The notes under the pieces were generated by a model that searched no databases, had not been told where the DNA came from, and saw only the letters and a list, made by a program, of their open reading frames with translations. 48,906 nt of DNA from Planctomycetota bacterium (GTDB lineage: Bacteria; Planctomycetota; Phycisphaerae; SM23-33; FEN-1343), in NCBI GenBank assembly GCA_012514895.1, contig JAAYZK010000228.1, positions 1 to 48,906 of the forward strand, written 5' to 3'. The position numbers and the translations under genes were made by a program. Shown here piece by piece: positions 1-10,008 of this stretch (position 1 is the stretch's first letter; every line of letters starts with the position of its first letter).

Positions 1-123
1 AACGCCGCAATGCGAGGGCCCAACCTTCGCATCGCAAACGGACGCTGGCGCGATTGCACGCACTCGGCCTATACCTGAAAGACTTGATCAAGTGTCAATG
101 GAAGCCGTTGTAGCGTTGTAGTA
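1..123. other. Intergenic, no gene seen
   Basis: Left window edge up to the stop of the nucleoside hydrolase gene. No coding frame is convincing here. The only structure seen is a perfect 12-base palindrome, ACTTGATCAAGT, at 82-93, which could be an operator half-site pair. No terminator with a T-tract was seen. Confidence 0.5.
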
Positions 124-1047
124 TTAGCTTCTCGCCTGCTCCTTGAGCTTCGTGAATACGTCGGCGAAGACCGCGTTGCGGTTGCAGTCCATCGCCACGC
201 GCATCAGGGGGCTGAAGGGGGCCGGCGACCAGGTGTGCTGGTCGGTCAGCACCGGCGTGTGCACCAGCGTCGAACGCAGCCACGACGGGTTGACCAGCCA
301 CGCGACGGGCGCCAGGTCCCAGATCTCCTTGGCGGCGGCGAAGTGATTCGGACGGAACGCGCAGAACCGCTCGAAGAGGAACCGCCCGATCGATCCGGCG
401 TCCCCCATATCCATCGTCAGCTCCCCCACCGTCGTGCGCAGGAGCTGCGCCACGTGCGTGCAGGGCACGTGGACGAAGGGCACGCCGGACTGGAGAATCA
501 CGCGGCTGGCGTGGAGGTCCTGGCTGAGGTTGAACTCCCTGGCCGTGTGCCAGTAGTGCGGCTGGCCGGCCAGCCAGACGACGACGATCCGCTCGACCAG
601 GCGCGGTTCGATCAGCAGCGCCGAGGCGACGTTCGTGATGGCTCCGATCGCCACCACGTACAGCGGACCGTCGCGGTCGGCCATCGCCCGGGCGACCAGG
701 TCGCCGGCCGCGTCGCTGGCGACCGGATCGGCCGGGGCGGCCATCCAGCGGTCCGAGCCCCGGAAGACCAGCCCGTCCGCCCGGCGGCCCATCCGCTCCA
801 ACAGGCGGAGGATTTCCTCGTAGCTCTTAACCATCCCGTCGCCCGGCCCGGCCGACCGCTCATTGTGGAACGGGGCGGCATACAATGCCCGGACGGCCAA
901 CCGCTCCGGCGACAGCAGGGAGTAGACCACGGCGAACTGGTCGTCGATCTCGTTGTACGTGTCGGTGTCCACCACCATTTCCACCGGACCGGCCGGAGGG
1001 GCCAGGCGGGCCAGCCGCGTCGCGTCGTCAAGGATCGGGAAGTCCAT
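124..1047 (-). CDS. Nucleoside hydrolase (IunH/inosine-uridine family), variant metal motif
   Basis: A 307-residue protein of the inosine-uridine nucleoside hydrolase family, which cleaves the N-glycosidic bond of nucleosides to base plus ribose (family knowledge). The N-terminal calcium-site motif is visible as VVDTDTYNEIDDQFA (residues about 25-39). The family usually has DTDxGxDD, so two extra residues lie between the DTD and DD pairs, with Asn32 and Glu33 inside the loop. Length fits the family (about 310). The start at 1047 was chosen because a GAGGA ribosome site lies 6 bases upstream and the next upstream start would add a non-homologous tail. No signal peptide, so it is cytoplasmic. 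It stands alone on the minus strand. The insertion suggests a subfamily whose substrate is not classical inosine or uridine; that part is inference. Confidence 0.8.
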   Translation of the reverse strand: MDFPILDDATRLARLAPPAGPVEMVVDTDTYNEIDDQFAVVYSLLSPERLAVRALYAAPFHNERSAGPGDGMVKSYEEILRLLERMGRRADGLVFRGSDRWMAAPADPVASDAAGDLVARAMADRDGPLYVVAIGAITNVASALLIEPRLVERIVVVWLAGQPHYWHTAREFNLSQDLHASRVILQSGVPFVHVPCTHVAQLLRTTVGELTMDMGDAGSIGRFLFERFCAFRPNHFAAAKEIWDLAPVAWLVNPSWLRSTLVHTPVLTDQHTWSPAPFSPLMRVAMDCNRNAVFADVFTKLKEQARS

Positions 1048-1219
1048 CGCTGTCCTCAGATCGGCCGCGCAGGCCGCCCGGGTCCGACCCGGCCGCCGGC
1101 GCGGCGGTTGCCTCGCAGAGCAACCGTCGTACATCGGCCCCTCGTCCGATGCAAGGGCCCAGGTGCAGGTCCCGGGCCGCTCCCCCCCAGGAAACCGGAT
1201 GGGACTTCTCTGCGGCCGC
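1048..1219. other. Intergenic with a hairpin
   Basis: A 172-base gap between two minus-strand genes. It contains an inverted repeat CGGTTGC / GCAACCG (1105-1111 and 1120-1126, 8-base loop) without a T-tract, so it is more likely an operator or leader hairpin for the nucleoside hydrolase gene than an intrinsic terminator. Nothing else recognisable. Confidence 0.35.
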
Positions 1220-1693
1220 TCACACCGGAGGACGGTCGTAAGTACAGCCCAGCTCAGCTTCTGCGAGGATATGGCCGCGGGTGGATTCGTCGAAGGCGTC
1301 CCGGTGGACGGCGGCCTCCAGCCCCAGCGGCTGATCGAGGGCCAGCAGGCGGAAGACATAGGAAACCCGCTTGCCCGTCGAACCCAGGGGGCCGTCGTAA
1401 CCGACGTTGCCCATGCTGTTTGTGCCATGCAGGGCCTCCGGAGGCTCGTCGGGATCCCGCTTGTGGCCGAGCCCCTCCGGCAGCTCGCGGCGCGTGGGGT
1501 CGATGCCGTACAGCAGCCATTGGGTGAACGGCGGCTGCGCCGTGGGCGTGGTGCACTCGAAGACCACCGCCAGTTCGGCCGTCCCGTCGGGGACATCCTC
1601 CCACGCCAGCGGCGGCGCGACGTTCTCGCCGTCGCGGGTGTACCTGGCGGGGATCTGTCCGCGGTCGTCGAAAGCCCTGCTGGTCAGTTTCAT
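1220..1693 (-). CDS. YbhB/YbcL family (PEBP / Raf-kinase-inhibitor-like) protein
   Basis: A 157-residue protein of the bacterial phosphatidylethanolamine-binding-protein fold, typical length for YbhB/YbcL. Visible family hallmarks are the opening MKLTSRAFDDRGQIP, the segment RDGENVAPPLAWEDVP (about residues 20-35), the ligand-site stretch FTQWLLYGIDP (about 58-68), and LHGTNSMGNVGYDGPL (about 89-104). The start at 1693 gives the canonical N-terminus of the family; longer frames upstream add low-complexity Arg/Gly sequence. It lacks a signal peptide. Bacterial members are of unclear physiological role and are proposed to bind small anions or lipid head groups; that is family knowledge, and nothing in the context narrows it. 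Confidence 0.85.
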   Translation of the reverse strand: MKLTSRAFDDRGQIPARYTRDGENVAPPLAWEDVPDGTAELAVVFECTTPTAQPPFTQWLLYGIDPTRRELPEGLGHKRDPDEPPEALHGTNSMGNVGYDGPLGSTGKRVSYVFRLLALDQPLGLEAAVHRDAFDESTRGHILAEAELGCTYDRPPV

Positions 1694-1805
1694 CAACGCC
1701 TCCTTCCGCCCGGCCACGGCCTGCCTCTGCCGTCCTGCGAACACCCGCCTCCCGCCTCCCGCGGCCCGCCGGCGGGGCAGCGGGAGCATCCCCGTCTGCG
1801 TGATA

Positions 1806-1811
1806 AGTATA
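1806..1811 (-). promoter_or_regulatory. Possible -10 element for the PEBP gene
   Basis: On the minus strand the sequence reads TATACT, about 110 bases upstream of the PEBP start. No convincing -35 box at 16-18 bases was found, so this is only a weak candidate. Confidence 0.25.
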
Positions 1812-1990
1812 CGTCCACCGCCCCGCGCAAGCGGCCCAGACGGTGGCCGACACGCGGATGGCGGAGGAATGAGCTGTGACTGCTTGCCCGTCTTTTCAGA
1901 CAGGCTGCTTGCCTGGACACGCAGACGGGCGAGGTCGTCCGCCTCGACGACGAGGCGAGGAAGGCCCCGACCCGGTTGCTCTTCTGAAGG

Positions 1991-2027
1991 GCGGACTTGC
2001 GTTTCTTCCTGCATCGGTCGGTATAAT
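1991..2027 (+). promoter_or_regulatory. Promoter-like 37-nt element, copy 1 (upstream of marC)
   Basis: TTGCGT at 1997-2002, a 19-base spacer and a perfect TATAAT at 2022-2027, 65 bases upstream of the marC start. The whole 37-base block, including the spacer TTCTTCCTGCATCGGTCGG, matches 31 of 37 bases of a block at 19064-19100 upstream of an unrelated lipoprotein gene. The shared spacer is more conserved than a simple sigma-70 promoter would need. Confidence 0.55.
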
Positions 2028-2091
2028 CAGCCCAGGCGGACGACGGTGAGTCCGCGGGGTCACTCGGGATCTTGAGGAGAGGAGGCAGACC

Positions 2092-2691
2092 ATGTCCTTC
2101 ATCTCGGCCTTCATCACGCTGTGCCTGGTGATCGACCCGTTCGGGTCGATTCCGGTGATCCTGTCGCTGGTGCCGCACGTCGACAACCAGCGGTGGCAGT
2201 ACCGCCGGGTGATTCTGCGCGAGGGCCTGGTCGCCTTGGCGGTGCTGGTCGTCTTCCTGCTGGCGGGCAACCGCATCATGCAGGCGATGCACATCAGCCA
2301 GGCGGCCTTGAGCGCCGCGGGTGGAACGGTGCTGTTCATCGTGGCCATCCGCATGATCTTCCCCAGCCGCACCGGCGTGTTCGGCGGCGAAGAGCAGCAG
2401 GGCGAGGCGCTGATCGTGCCGATCGCCATCCCCCTGATCGCCGGACCCAGCACGATGACCACGCTGATGCTGATGGCCGCCCGCTGGCCGGACCGACTGC
2501 CGCAATGGGCCGCGGCCCTGCTGGCGGCGTGGGCTCTGGCGATGGTCACGTTCCTCAGCGCGCCCTTCCTCAGCCGCCTGCTGGGCCCGAGGGTCCTGGC
2601 GGCGGTCGAGCGCCTCATGGGGATGATCCTCGTCGCCGTCGCCGTCGAGATGCTCATCACGGGGGCCAGGCTGGCGGCCGGCCAGACGTGA
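2092..2691 (+). CDS. MarC family (UPF0056) integral membrane protein
   Basis: A 199-residue membrane protein with six hydrophobic segments, the normal size for MarC/YchE/YhgN. Characteristic stretches are CLVIDPFGSIPVILSL near the N-terminus, and IPIAIPLIAGPSTMTT-like sequence (IVPIAIPLIAGPSTM) mid-protein. The ATG at 2092 is preceded by GAGGAGAGGAGG, a strong ribosome site. MarC proteins are annotated as NAAT-type transporters, but substrates are largely unestablished (YchE-like members have been linked to amino acid export). It stands as a single plus-strand gene behind the promoter element at 1991-2027. Confidence 0.85.
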   Translation: MSFISAFITLCLVIDPFGSIPVILSLVPHVDNQRWQYRRVILREGLVALAVLVVFLLAGNRIMQAMHISQAALSAAGGTVLFIVAIRMIFPSRTGVFGGEEQQGEALIVPIAIPLIAGPSTMTTLMLMAARWPDRLPQWAAALLAAWALAMVTFLSAPFLSRLLGPRVLAAVERLMGMILVAVAVEMLITGARLAAGQT

Positions 2692-2853
2692 AGCCGTTTC
2701 CCCCATAGCCGTTCTACGGGCCGCCGCGGCCGATTCCCCCCTCGCCCCGGTGGGCGGCGGGGGCTGCAGATCGAACGATTGGTCAGTGGCGCCGCGGCGG
2801 CCCAGGGGCCGCCGGGTGCATGGACCTTCAGACAGATCGGCCAGGAGCGAGCG

Positions 2854-3234
2854 ATGGGTCCGACGCCGTTGAACGACCAGCAGATACACGAGCTTCGCCG
2901 GGCGCTGTTGGACCGGCGGCGCGAGATCGTCGGCGATTTCAAGGAGGTCAACGACGAGCAGCCCGGCTGGAACGCCGAGGAGGGCAGCATGCGCACGCGG
3001 CTGCCGACGCATCCGGCCGACGAAGGCACCGACGAGCACGGGCGGTCGACCGCCAAGCAGCTCGCCCAGATCGAGCGGGACCTCGTCTACGAGATCGACG
3101 AGGCCCTGCGGCGGATCGAGGACGGCACGTACGGCCGCTGCGAGGAGTGCGACCAGCCGATCAGCCTAAAGCGGCTGAAGGCGCGGCCGTGGTCACGCCT
3201 GTGCCTGGAGCATGCCGAGGAGGCCGAGAGATAA
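2854..3234 (+). CDS. TraR/DksA family zinc-finger protein
   Basis: A 126-residue protein with an N-terminal coiled-coil hairpin (about residues 6-90) and a C-terminal zinc finger beginning YGRCEECDQPI. DksA/TraR proteins insert their coiled coil into the RNA polymerase secondary channel and modulate initiation with ppGpp. The finger reads C96-x2-C99 then C117-x2-H120, so the fourth ligand is His rather than the usual Cys. The ATG at 2854 is chosen because AGGAG lies 6 bases upstream; the frame is open further upstream but encodes unrelated sequence. It lies 100 bases before the ATPase operon, in the same direction but with a separate promoter between them. Related small proteins occur widely in Planctomycetota; the exact target is unknown. 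Confidence 0.8.
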   Translation: MGPTPLNDQQIHELRRALLDRRREIVGDFKEVNDEQPGWNAEEGSMRTRLPTHPADEGTDEHGRSTAKQLAQIERDLVYEIDEALRRIEDGTYGRCEECDQPISLKRLKARPWSRLCLEHAEEAER

Positions 3235-3245
3235 TCGGCCGTGCG

Positions 3246-3274
3246 TTGACAGCCCCCGGGATAACAGGTAAGGT
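3246..3274 (+). promoter_or_regulatory. Promoter of the N-ATPase operon
   Basis: A perfect TTGACA at 3246-3251, a 17-base spacer, and TAAGGT at 3269-3274. It lies 60 bases upstream of atpD and just after the DksA-like gene. A similar arrangement (TTGACG, 17 bases, TAAGCT) precedes the PEP-CTERM gene downstream. Confidence 0.6.
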
Positions 3275-3331
3275 GCCCTGCCGCGGTCCGGACCGGGGCT
3301 TCTCGGGGACGGTGCAACCATGGAGCGGTGA

Positions 3332-4741
<1,410 letters not shown>

Positions 4742-4743
4742 CG

Positions 4744-5130
4744 ATGCGGCTGCAGGTCCTGCTGCCGACGCGCGTGGAGGTCGACCAGGACGTCGCGGCC
4801 GTCACCGCCGAGGGCGCCGAGGGGTCGTTCACCCTCCTGGAACGCCACGTGGATCTCGTCTCGGCCCTGGGGCCGGGGCTGCTGAGCTTCCGGACCGTCG
4901 GCGGCCAGGAGACGTTCCTGGCCATCGACGGCGGCGTGCTGGTCAAGTGCGGCGACCGGGTGCGGGTGTCGACCCCGCGGGCGGTCCGCGGGTCGCTGGG
5001 CGAACTGCGGCAGGCGGCCGAAGAGGAATTCCGGCGCCTCAGCGAGCATCATCAGCAGGCACAGGCGGCGGCCGAGAAGATCCAGGCCGATTTCCTCCGC
5101 CGCTTCATCGAGCTGGAACACCGTGGATGA
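4744..5130 (+). CDS. atpC: N-type ATPase subunit epsilon
   Basis: A 128-residue epsilon subunit of the central stalk. The N-terminal beta sandwich is recognisable (VLLPTRVEVDQDVAAVTAEG, FTLLERHVDLVSAL), followed by a C-terminal helical pair (about residues 85-128). The start codon lies two bases after the atpD stop and the gene overlaps atpQ by 8 bases, so translation is probably coupled. In F-type enzymes epsilon contacts the c-ring and regulates hydrolysis. Confidence 0.9.
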   Translation: MRLQVLLPTRVEVDQDVAAVTAEGAEGSFTLLERHVDLVSALGPGLLSFRTVGGQETFLAIDGGVLVKCGDRVRVSTPRAVRGSLGELRQAAEEEFRRLSEHHQQAQAAAEKIQADFLRRFIELEHRG

Positions 5131-5437
5131 CAGGCAGCCACCCCCCGGCGGGACCGACGACGACCGCTTCGACGAGACGGTCGGCCGCCGCGAGCAGCGC
5201 AAGGTCCGGGCCCGCCGGGACGAGGAGCGGAGCATCTGGTTCTGGCTGGGCATGATGGGCGTCGCCGGCTGGTCGGTGGCGATCCCGACGCTCCTGGGCG
5301 CCCTGGTCGGCGTCTGGCTGGACCGCCGGCTGCCCGGGCGGATCTCCTGGACGCTGACCGGCCTGCTGGTGGGCGTCGCCGTCGGCTGCCTGACGGCGTG
5401 GTACTGGGTCAAACGGGAATCGGAAGATGAGCTTTAG
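5123..5437 (+). CDS. atpQ: AtpQ-like small membrane subunit (AtpI family)
   Basis: A 104-residue protein beginning with GTG at 5123, overlapping the end of atpC. It has a charged N-terminal 40 residues and then two hydrophobic helices (about 42-65 and 74-95) ending in a basic-acidic tail. The segment VAIPTLLGALVGVWLD resembles the AtpI/AtpQ family. In N-ATPase operons this is the conserved fourth-position partner of AtpR, thought to help assemble the c-ring. The assignment rests mainly on gene order and topology. Confidence 0.8.
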   Translation: MDDRQPPPGGTDDDRFDETVGRREQRKVRARRDEERSIWFWLGMMGVAGWSVAIPTLLGALVGVWLDRRLPGRISWTLTGLLVGVAVGCLTAWYWVKRESEDEL

Positions 5438-5446
5438 GGAGCGCCG

Positions 5447-5734
5447 ATGGACGTCCGGATGCTGATCATGGGCCTGCTGGCCGGGGCCGCCGCCGCCGCG
5501 GTGTTCCTGGCGGGGCTGTGGTGGACGGCGCGGCGCCTGCCGCACGCCGGCAACGTCGCCGCTCTGTTCATCGCCAGCTTCGTCGTGCGGATGGGAGCCG
5601 TGCTGGCGGTCTTCTGGCTGCTGGCGCGGTCGGGCGAGTGGGAGGCCCTGGCGGCGGGGCTGGTGGGGTTCACACTGGTCCGCATCGCGGCGGTGCGGCA
5701 AGTCCGCGCCGGCGCGGGGAAGGATGCGCTCTGA
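5447..5734 (+). CDS. atpR: AtpR-like N-ATPase membrane subunit
   Basis: A 95-residue protein with three hydrophobic segments and the family-typical GLWWTARRLPHAG at the end of the first one. Arg residues sit inside the later hydrophobic stretches (FVVRMGAVLAVFW and TLVRIAAV). AtpR is specific to N-ATPases; buried Arg residues have been suggested to face the extra carboxylate of the c subunit, and the c subunit here has that carboxylate. The gene overlaps atpB by 11 bases if the first atpB ATG is used. Confidence 0.8.
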   Translation: MDVRMLIMGLLAGAAAAAVFLAGLWWTARRLPHAGNVAALFIASFVVRMGAVLAVFWLLARSGEWEALAAGLVGFTLVRIAAVRQVRAGAGKDAL

Positions 5735-6422
5735 CGTGGGTGACCTGACGAGAATCTCGCCCGACGAACTGGTGTACTGGACGTGGGGAGCGTTCAGGCT
5801 CAACGCCACCATCGTCTTCACGTGGACCCTGATGGCGGTGATGGTGATCGGCTCGTGGCTGGCGACGCGACGGCTGCGGACGGACGCGGCGGTGCCCCGC
5901 TGGCAGGCCCTGCTGGAGCTGGCCGTCGAGGCGATCCGCGACCAGATCCGCGAGGTCACCCGCCAGGAGCCGCGCCCGTACATCCCGTTCATCGGCACGC
6001 TGTTCCTGTTCATCGCCCTGGCCAACACGCTGTCGATCGTCCCGGGTTACCTGCCGCCGACGGCGTCGCTGTCGACGACGGCGGCCCTGGCGATCTGCGT
6101 GTTCGTGGCGGTGCCGGCCTACGGGATGCTGTCCGAGGGCCCCAGGGCGTACTTCCGCAACTACGTCCGCCCCTCGTGGGTGATGCTCCCGTTCAACGTC
6201 ATGGGCGAGCTGTCCCGCACGCTGGCCCTGGCGGTCCGCCTGTTCGGCAACGTCATGAGCGGGATGAAGGTCGCCGCCATCATCGTGGCGATCGTCCCGT
6301 TCATCTTCCCGATCTTCCTGCAACTGCTGGGGCTGCTGACCGGGCTGGTGCAGGCGTACATCTTCGCCATCCTCGCGGCGGTCTACATCGCCTCGGGCGT
6401 CCAGGCCAAGAAGAAGACGTGA
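5724..6422 (+). CDS. atpB: N-type ATPase subunit a
   Basis: A 232-residue integral membrane stator subunit with five or six helices. The essential Arg lies in the segment TLALAVRLFGNVMSG, which forms the ion half-channels against the c-ring. Two starts are possible: ATG at 5724, overlapping atpR, or GTG at 5736. GGGGAAGG lies just before 5724, closer to the usual spacing for neither, so the choice is uncertain; the protein core is unaffected. It is followed after 12 bases by atpE. Confidence 0.92.
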   Translation: MRSDVGDLTRISPDELVYWTWGAFRLNATIVFTWTLMAVMVIGSWLATRRLRTDAAVPRWQALLELAVEAIRDQIREVTRQEPRPYIPFIGTLFLFIALANTLSIVPGYLPPTASLSTTAALAICVFVAVPAYGMLSEGPRAYFRNYVRPSWVMLPFNVMGELSRTLALAVRLFGNVMSGMKVAAIIVAIVPFIFPIFLQLLGLLTGLVQAYIFAILAAVYIASGVQAKKKT

Positions 6423-6434
6423 AAGGAGTATCGT

Positions 6435-6704
6435 ATGTCTGACCAGGCACTGATCGCCATCGTATCGGTCTTCACCGCCGGAATCACGATCGCCATCGGC
6501 TCGGTCGGCCCGGCCCTGGGCGAGGGGCGGGGCCTGGCCGAGGCCCTGCGGGCCATCGCCCAGCAGCCCGACGAGGCCGGGCGGATCACGCGAACGCTCT
6601 TCGTGGGCCTGGCGATGGTCGAATCGACGGCCATCTACTGCTTCGTCGTCTCGATGATCCTCCTGTTCGCCAATCCCTTCTGGACCGGCGGGCAGGGCCA
6701 GTAG
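6435..6704 (+). CDS. atpE: N-type ATPase subunit c with two carboxylates
   Basis: An 89-residue hairpin that builds the rotor ring. The ion site in helix 2 reads V62-E63-S64-T65 with Tyr68, matching the EST..Y signature of Na+-binding c subunits. In helix 1 the usual Gln of the Na+ site is Glu30 (GPALGEGRG), giving a two-carboxylate c subunit typical of N-ATPases. Sequence alone would suggest Na+, but the Burkholderia pseudomallei N-type ring was reported to be H+-specific with 17 subunits, so ion specificity is open. AAAGGAG precedes the ATG. Confidence 0.93.
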   Translation: MSDQALIAIVSVFTAGITIAIGSVGPALGEGRGLAEALRAIAQQPDEAGRITRTLFVGLAMVESTAIYCFVVSMILLFANPFWTGGQGQ

Positions 6705-6717
6705 CCCGGAGCGCACC

Positions 6718-7515
6718 ATGATCGACTGGGTCACCGTCATCGCCCAGATCATCAACTTCGCCATCCTCGCGGTGCTGTTGAAGATCTTCCTGTACGACCG
6801 CGTCCTGAACGCCCTGGACAAGCGCAAGGCGACCCTCCAGGAGCAGTCCGACGACGCCCGGCGGCGGGCCGCCGAGGCCGACAAGCAGGCCGAGGACTAT
6901 CGCGCGAAACGCCAGGACCTCGACGACCGGCGCGAGGAACTGACGCGGCAGGCTCGCGACGAGGCCGATCAGCTCGGCGATGAGCGGCGCCGCCAGGCCG
7001 AGCGGGACGTCGCCGAGCGCAAGCGCCAGTGGATGGAGGCGGTCGCCGACGAGCGCGACGCCTTCGTGGCCGACCTTCGCCGCCGGACGGCCGAGCAGAT
7101 CGGCGCCCTGGCCGCCAAGGTCCTTTCCGATCTGGCCGACGCCGATCTCCAGCAGCGCGCGGTCGAGGTCTTCCTCCGCCGCCTGGAGGGCCTGGACGAG
7201 GGCGAGCGGAAGGATCTCCGCCGCGCCTTCGCCGGCGACGGCGCCGTCGAGGTCGCCTCGGCCTTCGACCTGCCCGACAGGCAGGCCAGGCGCGTCCGCG
7301 ACGCCGTCGCCGCCCTGGCCGGCGGGAAGGCGGAGGTCCGTTTCGCGACCGACGGCGCCCTCGTGTGCGGCCTCCAGCTCCGCGCGGGCGGGCGGGCCGT
7401 CGGATGGAACATCGCCCAGTACGCCGAGGAACTGGCCGAGGACATCCACGAGGCCGTCGACGAACAGGTCCGCCGGATGCGCCAGGCCGAGGCGGAGGAT
7501 GCCGAGCATGGCTGA
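6718..7515 (+). CDS. atpF: N-type ATPase subunit b, long form with delta-like C-terminus
   Basis: A 265-residue protein, far longer than the 155-170 residues of a normal b subunit. Residues about 1-25 form the membrane anchor ([20 protein letters not shown]), followed by a long charged coiled coil rich in Ala, Arg, Asp and Glu to about residue 150. The C-terminal 100 residues end in [20 protein letters not shown], which resembles the C-terminal signature of the delta (OSCP) subunit. No separate delta gene exists in the operon, so this protein probably serves as both peripheral stalk and delta, a known feature of N-ATPases. It overlaps atpA by 8 bases. Confidence 0.85.
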   Translation: MIDWVTVIAQIINFAILAVLLKIFLYDRVLNALDKRKATLQEQSDDARRRAAEADKQAEDYRAKRQDLDDRREELTRQARDEADQLGDERRRQAERDVAERKRQWMEAVADERDAFVADLRRRTAEQIGALAAKVLSDLADADLQQRAVEVFLRRLEGLDEGERKDLRRAFAGDGAVEVASAFDLPDRQARRVRDAVAALAGGKAEVRFATDGALVCGLQLRAGGRAVGWNIAQYAEELAEDIHEAVDEQVRRMRQAEAEDAEHG

Positions 7516-9058
7516 CAGGACGCCCGCCCTGCCCTCCGTCGCCGCCGACGTCGCCCGCGCCGTCGGCGCCGCCATGAACCGCGCGCCGGCCCTGCGGCCC
7601 CGGGAGACCGGCCGCGTCGTGACCGTCGGCTCGGGCGTGGCGACGGTGAGCGGCCTGCCGGGGGCGCGGTCGGAGGAGCTGGTGCGTTTCCCCGGCGGAC
7701 GGCTGGGAATAGCGTTCGACCTCGACCGGGAGGCGCTGGGCGTGATCCTGCTGGACGAGGCCGAAGGCATCGGCGCCGGCGACGAGGTCCGCCTCACCGG
7801 GCGGGTGGCGGACTTCCCCGTCGGCGACGCCGCCATCGGACGCGTCCTGGACGCCTCCGGCCGCCCGCGGGACGGGAAGGGCCCCCTTCACGCCGCCGAG
7901 CGGCGGCCCGTGGAGAGCCCCGCGCCCGCCCTGCTCGACCGCGACCCCGTCGCCACGCCCCTGCAGACGGGGTTGAAGGTCGTCGACGCCCTCATCCCCA
8001 TCGGCCGCGGACAGCGCGAGCTGATCCTCGGCGACCGCCAGACCGGCAAGACCGCTCTGGCCGTCGACGCGATCCTCAACCAGGCGAACTTCAACGTGCT
8101 GTGCATCTACTGCGCGATCGGCCAGCGCAACGCCTCGGTGGCCAAGGTGCTCGGACTGCTGGAGCGGCGCGGGGCGATGCGCTACACCGCCGCGATCGTG
8201 GCGTCCGGCGACGACCCGGCCGGCCAGCGGTACGTCGCGCCGTACGCCGCCATGACGCTGGCGGAGTACTACATGGCCCGCGGGCGGGACGTGCTGGTGG
8301 TCTTCGACGACCTGACCCACCACGCCCGCGCCTACCGCGAGCTGTCGCTGCTGCTCCGCCGCCCGCCCGGACGCGAGGCCTTCCCCGGCGACATCTTCTA
8401 CGTCCACTCCCGCCTGCTCGAACGCGCCACTCGCCTGACCCAGGACCGCGGCGGCGGGTCCATCACCGCCCTGCCGATCATCGAGACCGAAGCCCAGAAC
8501 ATCAGCGCCTACATCCCCACCAACCTCATCTCGATCACCGACGGACAACTGTACCTCTCGCCCGACCTGTTCCGGCAGGGCCAGCTCCCGGCCGTCCACG
8601 TCGGCCGCTCCGTCTCCCGCGTCGGCGGCAAGGCCCAGTTGCCCGCCTTCCGCGAGACCGCCGGCGACCTGCGGCTGTCGTTCGCCCAGTTCGAGGAACT
8701 CGAACGCTTCAGCCGGTACGGCACGCGGCTGGAGGAGCGCCAGCGCCGCCGGCTCGAACACGGCCGGCGCGTGCGGGAGATTCTCAAGCAGCCCCAGGGC
8801 GAGCCGATGCCCGCGGCCGAGCAGGTGGCGGTCCTGCTGGCCGTCAAGGAGGGGCTGTTCGACGAGGTGCCCGTCGAGCGGATCTCCGACGCCGCCGACC
8901 GCCTGCGGGCGATGATGAAGGAACAGCTCCGCGACGTGGCCGAACGGATCGAGTCCGGCCAGAAGCTGCGCGACGAGGACCGCGACCGGCTCGGCGACGC
9001 CGGCCGCCAGGCCGCCGAGGCGGTCAGGCGCGAGGAGCCCCCCCATGGCCGGCATTGA
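7508..9058 (+). CDS. atpA: N-type ATPase subunit alpha
   Basis: A 516-residue alpha subunit. Walker A reads GDRQTGKT (residues about 176-183), followed by [12 protein letters not shown], and the Arg finger lies in [10 protein letters not shown]. The ATG at 7508 overlaps the end of atpF and opens [10 protein letters not shown]. Alpha binds non-catalytic nucleotides and completes the catalytic site of beta. Typical length for the family; no missing key residues seen. It overlaps atpG by 14 bases. Confidence 0.95.
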   Translation: MADRTPALPSVAADVARAVGAAMNRAPALRPRETGRVVTVGSGVATVSGLPGARSEELVRFPGGRLGIAFDLDREALGVILLDEAEGIGAGDEVRLTGRVADFPVGDAAIGRVLDASGRPRDGKGPLHAAERRPVESPAPALLDRDPVATPLQTGLKVVDALIPIGRGQRELILGDRQTGKTALAVDAILNQANFNVLCIYCAIGQRNASVAKVLGLLERRGAMRYTAAIVASGDDPAGQRYVAPYAAMTLAEYYMARGRDVLVVFDDLTHHARAYRELSLLLRRPPGREAFPGDIFYVHSRLLERATRLTQDRGGGSITALPIIETEAQNISAYIPTNLISITDGQLYLSPDLFRQGQLPAVHVGRSVSRVGGKAQLPAFRETAGDLRLSFAQFEELERFSRYGTRLEERQRRRLEHGRRVREILKQPQGEPMPAAEQVAVLLAVKEGLFDEVPVERISDAADRLRAMMKEQLRDVAERIESGQKLRDEDRDRLGDAGRQAAEAVRREEPPHGRH

Positions 9059-9929
9059 GGAACTTCGCGACAGGATCGACTCCGCCGAAGGCCTTTCGCA
9101 GGTCGTCAGGACCATGAAGGGCATGGCGGCGGTCAACATCCGCCAGTACCAGCGGGCGGACGAGTCGCTGGCGGCGTATGCCGCGACGGTCGAGCAGGGC
9201 CTGCAGATCCTCCTGTCGACCGCCGGCGAGGCGATCCGCCTCCGCGAGGACGCCGGCGGTGCCGACGAGACGGCCCTGGCGGTGGTCTTCGGCTCCGACC
9301 AGGGGCTCGTCGGCCAGTTCAACAGCCGCATCGTCCGCCACGCCCTGGACGAACTGGACGCCCTGGGCCTCGGGCGGGACCGCCGGCGGGTCCTGGCGAT
9401 CGGGCGGCGCCTGGCCGGACGGCTCGCCGCCGAGGGCGAGGACATCGTCGAGACGTTCGACCTGCCCCGCTCGGCCGACGCCATCGCCGGCCACACCCGC
9501 CGCCTCCTGCCGGCAGTGCAGCGCCTGCGCGACCGGGGCGCCGGCCGCGTCGTCGTCCTGCACCACCTGCCGGCCGACGGGGCCTCGTATCGCCCGGTGA
9601 CCCGCCATGTGTTCCCGCTGTCGCTGCAGTGGCTGGCCGAACTGCGGGGCCGTCCCTGGCCGGGCCCGTCGCGGCCGATGGTCCGCATCGGCCCCGAGGC
9701 GATGCTGGCCCACCTCGTCGGCCACTACCTCTTCGTCTCGCTCTTCCATGCCTTCGCCGGATCGCTCGCCGCCGAGAACGCCAGCCGCCTGGCCTCCATG
9801 CAGGCCGCCGAACGCAACATCGACGACCGCCTCGCCGCCCTCCGCGCCACCTACCACCGCCAGCGGCAGAGCCAGATCACCGCCGAACTGCTCGACGTCG
9901 TCGCCGGATTCGAGACGGCCAGGAAGTGA
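9045..9929 (+). CDS. atpG: N-type ATPase subunit gamma
   Basis: A 294-residue central shaft subunit and last gene of the operon. The N-terminal helix carries [20 protein letters not shown] and the C-terminal helix ends with [17 protein letters not shown], both standard for gamma. The start overlaps atpA by 14 bases. N-terminal and C-terminal helices form the coiled coil that turns inside the alpha/beta hexamer. Confidence 0.93.
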   Translation: MAGIEELRDRIDSAEGLSQVVRTMKGMAAVNIRQYQRADESLAAYAATVEQGLQILLSTAGEAIRLREDAGGADETALAVVFGSDQGLVGQFNSRIVRHALDELDALGLGRDRRRVLAIGRRLAGRLAAEGEDIVETFDLPRSADAIAGHTRRLLPAVQRLRDRGAGRVVVLHHLPADGASYRPVTRHVFPLSLQWLAELRGRPWPGPSRPMVRIGPEAMLAHLVGHYLFVSLFHAFAGSLAAENASRLASMQAAERNIDDRLAALRATYHRQRQSQITAELLDVVAGFETARK

Positions 9930-9956
9930 TCCGCGCAAAAACCCCGGAAACCCGGA

Positions 9957-9985
9957 TTGACGGCCGGGGCGATCTGAGGTAAGCT
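9957..9985 (+). promoter_or_regulatory. Promoter of the PEP-CTERM gene
   Basis: TTGACG at 9957-9962, a 17-base spacer, and TAAGCT at 9980-9985. The downstream ribosome site is AAGGAGGAGG at 9994-10003. This separates the PEP-CTERM gene transcriptionally from the ATPase operon. Confidence 0.55.
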
Positions 9986-10008
9986 TTTGTCCCAAGGAGG
10001 AGGATTGA

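Larger units (their letters stand above)
1694..2091. other. Divergent intergenic region upstream of marC
   Basis: A 398-base region between the minus-strand PEBP gene and plus-strand marC. It holds the promoter-like element at 1991-2027 for marC and the weak minus-strand -10 at 1806-1811. Open frames through it are Arg/Pro/Gly-rich shadows. No RNA gene or terminator seen. Confidence 0.5.
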
